Shown one piece after another: positions 1 through 8,106 of a stretch of 64,000 bases of DNA (positions within the stretch are counted from its first letter, which is position 1; every line of letters starts with the position of its first letter). The notes under the pieces are model-generated. The model was not told the DNA's origin, ran no database searches, and saw nothing but the letters and a program-made list of their open reading frames with translations. Origin of the DNA: Polaribacter litorisediminis (lineage in GTDB: Bacteria; Bacteroidota; Bacteroidia; Flavobacteriales; Flavobacteriaceae). Position numbers and translations under genes: made by a program. The stretch is from the NCBI RefSeq assembly GCF_019968605.1, contig NZ_CP082966.1, forward strand, positions 2,033,001 to 2,097,000, written 5' to 3'.

Positions 1-213
1 AATACCCCAAAAAAGCCAGGTAGAATATACGCCGAAGTTAGAAAACGCTTGTTCAAAAGTATACCCGCTTTTCATGAGGCCAAATACAATCAATCCGCTT
101 AAAAAAATGTTGACTAGAATATAAACGGCAAAATGAATATAAAAAGCTTTCATCGCTTTAACTCTCTTTTTTGCTCTTAAATAATTTTGTTCTTCTCTAA
201 AATTTTGATCCAT
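1..213 (-). CDS. 2TM domain protein, 3' end outside window
   Basis: Reading the minus strand from an ATG at 213 gives 71 open codons to the window edge, so the C-terminus is missing. The start MDQNFREEQ is followed by a basic helix (RAKKRVKAMKAFY) and a hydrophobic hairpin (HFAVYILVNIFLSG...), the same plan as the two upstream neighbours: charged helix, membrane segment, polar loop with WLFWG, membrane segment. It lies 9 bases after the stop of the next 2TM gene and should be the last visible gene of the kinase operon. Function is unknown; 2TM proteins in this family occur with LytS/LytTR-type systems in flavobacteria. A response regulator may follow outside the window (inference). Confidence 0.85.
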   Translation of the reverse strand, partial: MDQNFREEQNYLRAKKRVKAMKAFYIHFAVYILVNIFLSGLIVFGLMKSGYTFEQAFSNFGVYSTWLFWGI

Positions 214-222
214 AATATCGTC

Positions 223-513
223 TTATTTATTTTGTTCGTCCATGATTTGTTTAATTTTCTTTTCTTCCCATTTTTGCCCAAATCCGAATAAATTAAATCC
301 AAAAACCCGCAACCAATGAAAAAAAAGTCCCACTCCCCAACCTAAAGCAGAAAACCAAAACCAATGAAAATGTGGCTCAAATTTTAAGTTGATAAAAACC
401 AAGGTAGAAATCACCACACAATAAATGGTTAAGTGCGTATAAAATCCTTTGATATCCTTTACTCTTTTTTGAGCATTTTCATAACGTTGCTCTTTGCTGT
501 TTTCTGGTTCCAT
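223..513 (-). CDS. 2TM domain-containing membrane protein
   Basis: A 96-residue protein with an N-terminal charged helix (QRYENAQKRVKDIKGFY), two membrane segments (roughly residues 27-43 and 50-72) joined by a short aromatic stretch (FHWFWFSALGWG), and the family's C-terminal basic helix (KWEEKKIKQIM). It sits 7 bases downstream of the next 2TM gene and is co-directional with the sensor kinase. It closely resembles the C-terminal domain fused to that kinase (WFWFPMFGWGIGL, NWEDRKIKEIL), so the array probably arose by tandem duplication. Biochemical role is unknown; a membrane partner of the kinase is an inference from context. Confidence 0.88.
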   Translation of the reverse strand: MEPENSKEQRYENAQKRVKDIKGFYTHLTIYCVVISTLVFINLKFEPHFHWFWFSALGWGVGLFFHWLRVFGFNLFGFGQKWEEKKIKQIMDEQNK

Positions 514-520
514 ATTACTT

Positions 521-838
521 TTAGGTATTATATTCTTTAATAAATTGTTTTATCTTCCTTTCTTCCCATCTTTTATTAAAAATCTGGCTCAGTCCAAAAG
601 TAGTTACAAACTGAAAACCAATACTTAATCCCCAAAAAAACCAAATAATATAATTGTATGGATTCAATAAAGCTTCCCTAAAACTATCGCCATTATGAAT
701 ATTCCCTGCTATAAAAATAGTTGTTAAAAAAATATTTACCAATATGTAAGCTGCCAAATTTTTATAAAATTTACTAATTTTATTTACTTTTCTACGCGCT
801 AAAACATATCGTTGTTCTTGTGTTAATTCGTTTTTCAT
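521..838 (-). CDS. 2TM domain-containing membrane protein
   Basis: A 105-residue member of the same family: charged helix (QRYVLARRKVNKISKFY), first membrane segment around residues 27-44, a longer polar loop with NPYNYIIWFFWGLS, second membrane segment around 67-88, and terminal KRWEERKIKQFIKEY. The start ATG overlaps the stop of the upstream kinase gene by one base (TAATG-type junction), which indicates translational coupling. Loop length differs from the 96-residue neighbour, so the copies have diverged. No enzymatic motif is visible. Confidence 0.88.
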   Translation of the reverse strand: MKNELTQEQRYVLARRKVNKISKFYKNLAAYILVNIFLTTIFIAGNIHNGDSFREALLNPYNYIIWFFWGLSIGFQFVTTFGLSQIFNKRWEERKIKQFIKEYNT

Positions 839-2199
839 TATCTTCTTTTTAACTGATTTTCTTTTTCCAATATTTCTTTAATTTTTCTATCCTCCCAATT
901 TTTACCAAGAAAAATATTATAATTATTAACTTCTAAAAAGTGAAAAGTTAGACCAATTCCCCAACCAAACATTGGAAACCAAAACCATTGAAATCCTGGC
1001 GAAAATCTTAAATTGATAAAAATTAAAAAAGGAATTACCAAGCAATAAGAGGCTAAATTTTGATAAAATTCTTTCAGTTTCTCTACTTTTTCAACTGCTT
1101 TTACGTATTTACTATTTTCTAAATCATCTGAGTACTTCATATCGTTTATTTTATATAAGAGCGGCAAGCTCACTTTAAATGTTTTGTTATTATTTTCTAT
1201 TTTCACCCCTTTTTGAGTGATTAAACCGTAGCGATCTACTATATTTTGTAGACCTACTTTGGTACTTTTCCCAATCGCTTCTTTTGGGTTGATATTATTT
1301 TCGATAATTAAATATCGGTCTTCTTGATATATATGAATGGTTAGCGGTTTAGAAGGTGAAACCACATTATGCTTTACAGCGTTCTCTAACAATAACTGCA
1401 AGGAAAGCGGTACAATTTTTAGTTCAGTATCACTGATATTATCCGGAATATGAAACTTTACAGCTTCTTCAAAACGCATTCCCAGAAGCTGCATATATAT
1501 ATTAGCGAATTTTAATTCTTCAGAAACAGGCACTAAATCTTTATTTCGCTGCTCCAAAACATATCTATAAACTTTAGACAATCTGGTAGTGAATTTTTCT
1601 GCTTGCGCAGGATTTTCGCCAATTAAGCTCGTTAACACATTTAAACTATTGAATAAAAAATGTGGATCTAATTGATTTTTTAAAGACTCAAATTTTGCAG
1701 TTTCTGTCTTCGCAACAATTTCTTGTTTTGTGCTTTCTTGTTTTACAGACTTTTTCCACTGAATCATAAATCCTCTAGCATGCAAAAATGCAGAGACTCC
1801 AAAGGAGAGGATTACATAAAAAACATGCTGCCAAATGCTATTTCCTTGAAAAAATCGATCAGGATTGTTACCCGAAATCAGAATAAAATTCACATAATTA
1901 ATGGCTAAAACTATAGGAATTGTATAAACTATTGTAGCAATGATACCCGCCCAAATTCTAGTATTTGTATGGTCAATCCAATTCCATTTTTTACTCAAAT
2001 AATCATTAATAACACCTTGCGCAAACCCCAATCCAAAAGAATACATTCCAGAAATTAAAAAAGTGTATCCCATTGCCTTTGCAGAAAAATTTTGATTGAT
2101 TAGCGTAAAAAATACTGCGAAAATTAGCGTTATTTTAAGGCTAATAATCAATCCGTCTTTGTAACTTTTCTTGGCAGTGGTGCTATCGTCGATCATCAT
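838..2199 (-). CDS. LytS-type histidine kinase fused to a 2TM domain
   Basis: A 453-residue sensor kinase of the His_kinase (PF06580) type. Four membrane segments occupy roughly residues 17-140. The phosphoacceptor box is DPHFLFNSLN with His180, and the ATPase N-box LLLENAVKHN lies at 270-279, followed by a VGLQNIVDRY G-box-like segment. Kinase homology ends near residue 350, and residues 354-453 are a complete 2TM domain like the separate genes downstream. Met354 (codon at 1138-1140) is probably the start of a formerly separate gene. In the alternative frame just before it a TAA lies in an AAAA-containing stretch, so a one-base change could have created the fusion. Partner response regulator is not in the window. 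Confidence 0.88.
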   Translation of the reverse strand: MMIDDSTTAKKSYKDGLIISLKITLIFAVFFTLINQNFSAKAMGYTFLISGMYSFGLGFAQGVINDYLSKKWNWIDHTNTRIWAGIIATIVYTIPIVLAINYVNFILISGNNPDRFFQGNSIWQHVFYVILSFGVSAFLHARGFMIQWKKSVKQESTKQEIVAKTETAKFESLKNQLDPHFLFNSLNVLTSLIGENPAQAEKFTTRLSKVYRYVLEQRNKDLVPVSEELKFANIYMQLLGMRFEEAVKFHIPDNISDTELKIVPLSLQLLLENAVKHNVVSPSKPLTIHIYQEDRYLIIENNINPKEAIGKSTKVGLQNIVDRYGLITQKGVKIENNNKTFKVSLPLLYKINDMKYSDDLENSKYVKAVEKVEKLKEFYQNLASYCLVIPFLIFINLRFSPGFQWFWFPMFGWGIGLTFHFLEVNNYNIFLGKNWEDRKIKEILEKENQLKRR

Positions 2200-2214
2200 A
2201 AATCTTGTATATTT

Positions 2215-2631
2215 CTAAAATTTGATTTCTAAAGATACATCTTTATTGGAAACTGAAAACTTTGCGTCTTCAAAATTAGGAGGCCCAAAAGACATTATAT
2301 TGTTCGATGCGCCATAATCTTCTAAAGGCATTCCGTTGGCGGCAAAATCCATTTTATCATTGCTGTTTTTATCATGATAACAGGTAATTGCATATACACC
2401 AGGCTTCACATTTTTAAAAACAACGATACTTTTACCATCCACAACGTCTACTTTATCCCCTAGAACAGGTGTTCCCATAAAATTTTCTTTGTTATATAAT
2501 GCAAAACCAACTTTACCTTCGTTTGAAGTTACATTGACAACTGTTGCGGTAATGGTTACATTTTTTTGAGCTGTTATTAGGTTTGAAATAAATAACGATG
2601 TTGCGACTAAAAGAGTTGTGATAATTTTCAT
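2215..2631 (-). CDS. DUF2141 family secreted protein
   Basis: I place the start at the ATG at 2631, which gives 138 residues with a clean signal peptide (MKIITTLLVATSLF, cleaved after ...LITAQ). An ATG 48 bases upstream would add a charged tail before the signal and is less likely. The mature part is a small beta-rich domain with the DUF2141 hallmarks: GKVGFALYN near the start, PGVYAITCYHDKNSNDKMD in the middle, and YGASNN/ FGPP near the end. DUF2141 proteins are periplasmic or secreted and of unknown function. It is 15 bases upstream of the kinase gene and probably the first gene of that operon. Confidence 0.85.
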   Translation of the reverse strand: MKIITTLLVATSLFISNLITAQKNVTITATVVNVTSNEGKVGFALYNKENFMGTPVLGDKVDVVDGKSIVVFKNVKPGVYAITCYHDKNSNDKMDFAANGMPLEDYGASNNIMSFGPPNFEDAKFSVSNKDVSLEIKF

Positions 2632-2948
2632 AATTTTAAATTTTAAAGATTCATATTTAATTATGGTACAAATATGCAATCGACATAGCGTTTTATAAAT
2701 TAAAGAATACCGAATTGTATTTTTTTAAGGATGAGTCGTATTTTTATTTGATATGCTACTTTAAATTGAAATAAATATGTCTTAAAATAGAAAAATCAGA
2801 AATCTCACTATTCATATATCATAAAATTAAAAGCTATTTATTATTGATTTATTAGCAAAAACAAGGAATATATTATTTTTTAATAAAAATGACTAAAAAG
2901 TATTCTTGCTTCATCAATAAAAAACAAAAAACATTTACATTTACCACG
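2632..2948. other. intergenic region upstream of the divergent kinase and arginine operons
   Basis: Very AT-rich, with no convincing ORF. It must hold the promoters for the DUF2141-kinase operon (minus) and the arginine operon (plus). TATTCTTG at 2901-2908 resembles the flavobacterial -7 box TAnnTTTG with one mismatch and is suitably placed ahead of the leader ORF at 2949, but I see no good -33 TTG, so the promoter assignment is weak. Confidence 0.35.
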
Positions 2949-3023
2949 ATGATTACTTCGAGAATAAATAAAATATGTACTACAAAAGGTCCCAGCTTGC
3001 GCTTGCGCAGTCGCCGTCGCTAA
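2949..3023 (+). CDS. putative arginine attenuation leader peptide
   Basis: A 24-codon ORF starts at ATG 2949 and ends at TAA 3021-3023. Its C-terminus is RLRSRRR followed directly by the stop. The codons are CGC-TTG-CGC-AGT-CGC-CGT-CGC: five arginine codons in seven, all CGN, whereas neighbouring genes mostly use AGA. It lies about 240 bases ahead of the first gene of the arginine operon, on the same strand, and nothing else in the gap explains it. Leader peptides rich in the regulated amino acid are an established attenuation device for amino-acid operons. No strong ribosome-binding site is visible, which is usual for Bacteroidota. A terminator/antiterminator pair was not resolved by eye. 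Confidence 0.6.
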   Translation: MITSRINKICTTKGPSLRLRSRRR

Positions 3024-3264
3024 AATTCTTATTAGCCATACATCGACCTATTATAGCAACTAACCTTTATTTTTTTATTGTGAATATTTCTAACAAAACT
3101 TACTTTCAATTATTAGTTATTTTAAAAACTAGCCATAAAAGCGTTCGCCGTTTGTTTTTAATTCGCCCTTTGGGTGTTTAAAAGTTACAGAATTTAGGTG
3201 AGTCCAATTCTACAATCAAAAAAAAAACCAAACAATAATTTTATAACTAAAAAATACAATTTAA
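3024..3264 (+). promoter_or_regulatory. candidate attenuator/leader RNA of the arginine operon
   Basis: This untranslated stretch lies between the putative leader peptide and the first arginine gene. It contains a direct repeat (TTAGCCAT near 3039 and CTAGCCAT near 3129), two TTCGCC copies near 3143 and 3162, and a short hairpin CGCCC-TTT-GGGTG near 3164-3176 followed by TTTAAAA. These could form competing structures, but no single strong intrinsic terminator is obvious. Role is inferred from position. Confidence 0.35.
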
Positions 3265-3882
3265 ATGGAAATTGTAATCGCTAATATATCCCATATAAAA
3301 TACGCAGACATTATTTGCGATACTATTGCAGATGCTGCACAAGTTAGAGGAACAGGAATCGCAAAACGACAACCTGCATATATTGCCGCAAAAATGGAAA
3401 ATGGCAATGCCGTTATCGCTTTAGAGCATGGCAAATTTGCGGGCTTCTGCTACATAGAACAATGGGGTCATGGAAAATTTGTTGCCAATTCAGGGTTGAT
3501 TGTGCATCCAGATTTTAGGAATCTTGGGCTTGCCAAACAAATTAAAGAGGTTATCTTTAAGCATTCTAGAACAAAGTTTCCTGATGCAAAGATATTTAGT
3601 ATTACAACAGGATTAGCAGTGATGAAACTAAATAGCAATTTAGGATACAAACCTGTTACGTTCTCTGAACTAACAACTGACTCAACTTTTTGGGATGGTT
3701 GTAAAACTTGCAGAAATTATGACATTTTAACCCGAACAGAGCGTAAAATGTGCATGTGTACAGGCATGTTATTTGATCCTAAAAATCAGAACAAAAAAGA
3801 ATCTGTAAAGTTTAAAGAAAACGTATTTAAGAGATTAAAAAACATGAAACAAAACTTGTTTCTAAAAAAAGATAAAAAATGA
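3265..3882 (+). CDS. GNAT N-acyltransferase, probable N-acetylglutamate synthase
   Basis: A 205-residue GNAT enzyme. The acetyl-CoA-binding segment is visible at about residues 80-95 (VHPDFRNLGLAKQIK, matching the R/Q-x-x-G-x-A pattern). A cysteine cluster follows at C146, C149, C163 and C165 (CKTCRNYD...MCMC), suggesting a bound metal, and the tail is lysine-rich. As first gene of the arginine operon, overlapping argG by four bases (ATGA), it is the natural candidate for the initial acylation of glutamate. Classical ArgA and ArgJ are not seen in the operon. Whether it adds acetyl or another acyl group is not decidable from sequence alone. Confidence 0.75.
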   Translation: MEIVIANISHIKYADIICDTIADAAQVRGTGIAKRQPAYIAAKMENGNAVIALEHGKFAGFCYIEQWGHGKFVANSGLIVHPDFRNLGLAKQIKEVIFKHSRTKFPDAKIFSITTGLAVMKLNSNLGYKPVTFSELTTDSTFWDGCKTCRNYDILTRTERKMCMCTGMLFDPKNQNKKESVKFKENVFKRLKNMKQNLFLKKDKK

Positions 3883-5060
3883 AAAAATTAGTAATTGCAT
3901 ATAGTGGTGGTTTAGATACTTCTTATTGTGCGGTAAGTTTATCTAAAAAATATGATGTTCATGCCGTAAGTGTCAACACCGGAGGATTTACAACCTATGA
4001 AATCAAAAAAATTGAAAGTAATGCTTATAAAATGGGCGTTTCTACTTACAAAAACATTGATGCCGTAGCTACTTTTTATAAAAAGGTTGTAAAATATTTA
4101 ATCTTTGGTAATGTTTTAAAAAATAACACCTACCCGCTTTCTGTAAGTGCAGAAAGAATTATACAAGCCATAGAAATTGTGGAATACGCAAAAAGTATTG
4201 GTGCGGAATATATTGCCCATGGAAGCACAGGCGCAGGAAATGATCAGGTTCGTTTTGATATGATTTTTCAAACCTTGGCGCCAAAAATTAAGATTATTAC
4301 ACCCATTAGAGATCAAAAATTAACAAGGCAAGAAGAAATTGATTATTTAAAATCTGAAGGAATTCATATGCCTTGGGAAAAAGCACAATATTCAGTAAAT
4401 AAAGGTTTGTGGGGAACGAGTGTTGGTGGTTCTGAAACGTTAACTTCTACAATGCCTTTGCCCGAAAGTGCCTATCCGTCTCAACTAGAAAAAGACGGAA
4501 TTCAAAAACTGATTTTAACCTTTAATAAAGGGGAACTAGTGGCTGTAAATGGAAAAATAGATTCGTCAGAAAAATGTATTGAACTGCTAAATAATATTGC
4601 TTCTAAATACGGAATTGGAAGAGATATTCATGTTGGCGATACCATTATAGGAATTAAGGGACGGGTTGGTTTTGAAGCTGCTGCGGCCTTAATCACCATA
4701 AAAGCACACCATTTGTTAGAAAAACATACGCTTACAAAATGGCAAATGCAGCACAAAGAGTATTTATCTAGTTTTTACGGAATGCATTTGCATGAAGGGC
4801 AATATTTAGATCCGGTAATGCGAGATATGGAGGCTTTTTTACAAAGTAGCCAACAAAAAGTTACCGGGAGTGTTTTTATCACTCTAAGACCTTATACTTT
4901 TGCTTTGGATGGAGTTTCGTCTCAACATGATTTAATGAGCGCAACATTTGGAAGTTATGGAGAAGAAAATAAAGGTTGGACGGCAGAGGAAGCAAAAGGT
5001 TTTATCAAAATTCTAGGAAATCAGAATAAAATTTATCAACAGGTAAATCATACAAAATAA
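3879..5060 (+). CDS. argG: argininosuccinate synthase
   Basis: A 393-residue cytoplasmic enzyme that joins citrulline and aspartate with ATP to argininosuccinate. The N-terminal PP-loop AYSGGLDTSYCA binds ATP, and HGSTGAGNDQVRF (about residues 111-123) and GTSVGGSE near residue 180 are the other family signatures. Length is normal for the family. The gene starts inside the stop region of the GNAT gene (ATGA overlap) and shares one base with argC (TAATG), so translation of the first three genes is probably coupled. Confidence 0.95.
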   Translation: MKKLVIAYSGGLDTSYCAVSLSKKYDVHAVSVNTGGFTTYEIKKIESNAYKMGVSTYKNIDAVATFYKKVVKYLIFGNVLKNNTYPLSVSAERIIQAIEIVEYAKSIGAEYIAHGSTGAGNDQVRFDMIFQTLAPKIKIITPIRDQKLTRQEEIDYLKSEGIHMPWEKAQYSVNKGLWGTSVGGSETLTSTMPLPESAYPSQLEKDGIQKLILTFNKGELVAVNGKIDSSEKCIELLNNIASKYGIGRDIHVGDTIIGIKGRVGFEAAAALITIKAHHLLEKHTLTKWQMQHKEYLSSFYGMHLHEGQYLDPVMRDMEAFLQSSQQKVTGSVFITLRPYTFALDGVSSQHDLMSATFGSYGEENKGWTAEEAKGFIKILGNQNKIYQQVNHTK

Positions 5061-6037
5061 TGTTAGAAGTAGGTATTATTGGCGGTGCGGGATATACAGC
5101 CGGAGAATTAATACGGCTATTATTAAATCACCCAAAAACCCATATTAATTTTGTGTATAGCACTTCTAATAGTGGTCATAAAGTATATAAAATACATCAA
5201 GATTTATTAGGGAGTACTGAAATGAATTTCACCAATACAATTAATACGAATATTGATGTTTTATTTTTATGTTTGGGTCATGGAAATTCGACTGCTTTTT
5301 TGCAAAAAAACACCTTTTCTGAAAACACAAAAATCATTGATTTAAGCAATGATTTTAGATTAACTGCTGATAAAAATTTTGATGGAAAAAAATTTATTTA
5401 TGGGTTACCCGAACTGCAAAAAGAAGCAATAAAAGAAGCTAAATACATTGCAAATCCGGGTTGTTTTGCAACCGCTTTGCAGCTGGCAATTTTACCTTTA
5501 GCAGCTCATAAATTATTGCAAAATGATGTTCATATAAATGCAGTAACTGGCGCAACCGGTGCAGGAACTTCATTATCTGCAACAACACATTTTACATACA
5601 GAGATAATAATTTTTCGCATTATAAAGCATTTACGCATCAACATTTAGAAGAAATAAATCAAACCGTAAAAAAATTACAAGCTGATTTTAATTCAGAAAT
5701 TAATTTTGTACCTAACCGAGGAAATTTCTCAAGAGGAATTTTTGCAACTACCTACACAGAATTTAAAGGAAGCATTAAAGAAGCGATAAAAATGTATCAA
5801 GAATATTATAAAGATGCCAAGTTTACTTTTATCTCAGAGACCGATATTCATTTAAAACAAGTGGTAAATACTAATAAATGTTTTATCCATTTGGTAAAAC
5901 ACAACAATAAATTATTAATAACAAGCATCATCGATAATCTTTTAAAGGGAGCTTCTGGTCAGGCAATTCAGAATATGAATTTAATGTGCGGATTTGAAGA
6001 AGCTTTAGGATTAAATTTAAAATCGAATTATTTTTAG
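5060..6037 (+). CDS. argC: N-acetyl-gamma-glutamyl-phosphate reductase
   Basis: A 325-residue NADPH-dependent reductase for the third step of the acylated ornithine route. The Rossmann glycine motif is GIIGGAGYTAGEL at residues 5-17. The catalytic cysteine is C135 in NPGCFATALQLA, and TGATGAGTS follows in the catalytic domain. Length and motif order are normal. The start codon shares a base with the argG stop. Downstream there is a 129-base gap holding a degraded palindromic repeat before proC. Confidence 0.95.
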   Translation: MLEVGIIGGAGYTAGELIRLLLNHPKTHINFVYSTSNSGHKVYKIHQDLLGSTEMNFTNTINTNIDVLFLCLGHGNSTAFLQKNTFSENTKIIDLSNDFRLTADKNFDGKKFIYGLPELQKEAIKEAKYIANPGCFATALQLAILPLAAHKLLQNDVHINAVTGATGAGTSLSATTHFTYRDNNFSHYKAFTHQHLEEINQTVKKLQADFNSEINFVPNRGNFSRGIFATTYTEFKGSIKEAIKMYQEYYKDAKFTFISETDIHLKQVVNTNKCFIHLVKHNNKLLITSIIDNLLKGASGQAIQNMNLMCGFEEALGLNLKSNYF

Positions 6038-6125
6038 CAAAGAAATATACTTCTTTGTGTTTTTCTTCAAGGATTTAAAACCGCGAAGACCTAAAATAAA
6101 ATTAATATGGTAAAAATTAAATATC

Positions 6126-6152
6126 TACAAGGTCAAAAAAAAACCGTGCAGG
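6126..6152. repeat. degraded palindromic repeat (caaggt...ccgtgcagg type)
   Basis: CTACAAGGTC, an A-run, then CCGTGCAGGAT forms an imperfect inverted repeat. A related half-site (CAAGGATTT...CCGCG) precedes it at 6068-6085. It fills the argC-proC gap and is read through by the longest possible proC frame, which is why I moved the proC start downstream. Similar short palindromes recur in other gaps of this operon. Confidence 0.5.
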
Positions 6153-6166
6153 ATAAAAGTAATGAT

Positions 6167-6958
6167 ATGAAAATAGCAATAATTGGAGCAGGAAGTTTAG
6201 GACAATCTATCGCAAAAGGATTGTTGAAAAATAAAATTGTAAGCTCTTTATATCTTACAAGAAGAAATGTAGATGCTATCAAAGAATTTGATAGATATAA
6301 AGCAGTCACTTTAACTACGGATAATGAAGAGGCCGTTAAAAATGCCGACATCATAATCTTTGCAGTACAACCAAGACACTTAAGAGATATTTTAGAAAGC
6401 TTAAAATACAAATTAAGCAAAGAGCAAATTATAATTTCTGTAATTACAGGTTTTTCAATAGGAAAAATTGAAAATATTATTGGCGCAAAACATTATATTA
6501 TGAGGGCTATGCCAAATACGGCTGCTGCAGTTCGGCAATCTATGACCTGTATTGCCGCTAATGAACGAGGAACAGAAAAAGTATCAGTGGCTTCTACTAT
6601 TTTTAATAGTCTTGGCACTTCTATGATCATTCCTGAAGAACAAATACAAGCAGCAACTGTTATTTGCGCAAGCGGAATTGCCTTTTGGATGCGTTTGATA
6701 AGAGCAACCACCCAAGGTGCAATTCAATTAGGTTTTGAAGCGAGTGAAGCACACGAATTGGCGATGCAAACTTGTTTTGGAGCCGCTTCTTTATTAAAAG
6801 AATCTGGCAATCATCCTGAAGTAGAAATAGACCGAGTTACTACACCAGGAGGTTGTACTATTGAGGGTTTAAATGAAATGGAACATCAAGGTTTAAGTTC
6901 TTCTTTAATTAAAGGAATTAACGTTTCTTTTGATAAAATTAATCAAATAAAAAGCTAA
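6167..6958 (+). CDS. proC: pyrroline-5-carboxylate reductase
   Basis: I start this at ATG 6167 (263 residues), where the conserved N-terminus MKIAIIGAGSLGQSIAKG begins. A longer frame starts at 6107 but reads through the repeat sequence. The enzyme reduces pyrroline-5-carboxylate to proline with NAD(P)H. The Rossmann motif GAGSLGQ is at 7-13, MRAMPNTAAAVRQSMT is the substrate-side signature, and TPGGCTIEGLNEME is the C-terminal proC signature. It belongs to the arginine operon, linking proline and ornithine metabolism. Confidence 0.93.
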   Translation: MKIAIIGAGSLGQSIAKGLLKNKIVSSLYLTRRNVDAIKEFDRYKAVTLTTDNEEAVKNADIIIFAVQPRHLRDILESLKYKLSKEQIIISVITGFSIGKIENIIGAKHYIMRAMPNTAAAVRQSMTCIAANERGTEKVSVASTIFNSLGTSMIIPEEQIQAATVICASGIAFWMRLIRATTQGAIQLGFEASEAHELAMQTCFGAASLLKESGNHPEVEIDRVTTPGGCTIEGLNEMEHQGLSSSLIKGINVSFDKINQIKS

Positions 6959-6962
6959 AATA

Positions 6963-8105
6963 ATGCCATTATTTAACGTGTATCCACTGTATAATGTTAC
7001 GCCTGTTTCTGCAAAAGGGGTGTATGTTTATGATCAAAACAATACAGAATATTTAGATTTATATGGAGGTCATGCCGTTATTTCTATCGGTCATGCACAT
7101 CCAAAATATGTGGAGGCCATTACAAATCAAGTAGCAAAATTAGGCTTTTATTCAAATGCAGTTCAAAATCCTTTACAAGTTGAGCTAGCCAATAAAATTG
7201 AACAACTTTCTAGTTGTAAAAATTACGAATTATTTTTATGTAATTCTGGTGCGGAAGCCAACGAAAATGCTTTAAAATTAGCCTCTTTTAAAACGGAAAA
7301 ATCAAGAGTGATTGCTTTTAAAAATGGTTTTCACGGAAGAACTTCTGCTGCGGTTGCAGCAACGGATAATAAAAATATTATAGCCCCTATAAATGCGCAA
7401 CAAAAAGTTACAATTTTAGATTTGAATGATCTTAAAACTGTTAAAACCGAACTCGAAAAAGGAGATGTTTGTGCTGTCATTGTAGAATTTATTCAGGGAG
7501 TTGGTGGTTTAGACCAAGCAACATCAAATTTCTTTGAACAAGTTGATGTGCTTTGCAAACAAAACAACACCATGTTTATTGCAGATGAAGTACAGTCTGG
7601 TTATGGAAGATCTGGAAAATTTTTTGCTTTTCAACATTATAAGGTGACTCCAGACATTATATCCATCGCAAAAGGAATGGGTAATGGTTTTCCGATTGGT
7701 GGCATTTTAATTCATCCAAATATTGAAGCAAAATTCGGAATGTTAGGCACCACTTTCGGTGGAAATCATTTAGCGTGTGCGGCAGGATTATCAGTTTTAA
7801 AAGTCATTGAAGAGGAAAATTTGATGGATAATGTGAACGAAATGTCTGCTTATTTTATAAAAATTGCAAACACAATTCCTGAAATCAAAAACACAAAAGG
7901 AAAAGGATTAATGTTAGGTTTGGAATTCGATTTTGAAGTTGCCGATTTAAGAAAAAAATTGATTTATGAATATCATATTTTTACAGGCGGTGCGGCGAAT
8001 AAAAAATTATTAAGAATTTTGCCTCCATTAAATGTACATAAAAAACATCTCGATCATTTTTTTGACGCTTTACGAAGTGCATTAAAAAACACAGGAATCA
8101 ATTAA
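6963..8105 (+). CDS. argD: acylornithine aminotransferase (class III PLP enzyme)
   Basis: A 380-residue class III aminotransferase. The PLP-phosphate contact CNSGAEANE is near residue 93, the FIADEVQSGYGRSGKF motif near 204-219 carries the cofactor aspartate, and the Schiff-base lysine is in SIAKGMGNGFPIGG. In this operon it should convert N-acylglutamate semialdehyde to N-acylornithine. Ornithine aminotransferase activity is an alternative given proC and proB as neighbours. It starts 4 bases after proC and ends 1 base before proB. Confidence 0.9.
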   Translation: MPLFNVYPLYNVTPVSAKGVYVYDQNNTEYLDLYGGHAVISIGHAHPKYVEAITNQVAKLGFYSNAVQNPLQVELANKIEQLSSCKNYELFLCNSGAEANENALKLASFKTEKSRVIAFKNGFHGRTSAAVAATDNKNIIAPINAQQKVTILDLNDLKTVKTELEKGDVCAVIVEFIQGVGGLDQATSNFFEQVDVLCKQNNTMFIADEVQSGYGRSGKFFAFQHYKVTPDIISIAKGMGNGFPIGGILIHPNIEAKFGMLGTTFGGNHLACAAGLSVLKVIEEENLMDNVNEMSAYFIKIANTIPEIKNTKGKGLMLGLEFDFEVADLRKKLIYEYHIFTGGAANKKLLRILPPLNVHKKHLDHFFDALRSALKNTGIN

Positions 8106-8106
8106 T

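Noticed and set aside
2975..3181. 68-codon plus-strand ORF upstream of the arginine operon
   Set aside because: It overlaps the 3' part of the leader ORF in another frame and has no family features; the leader ORF explains the codon pattern better.
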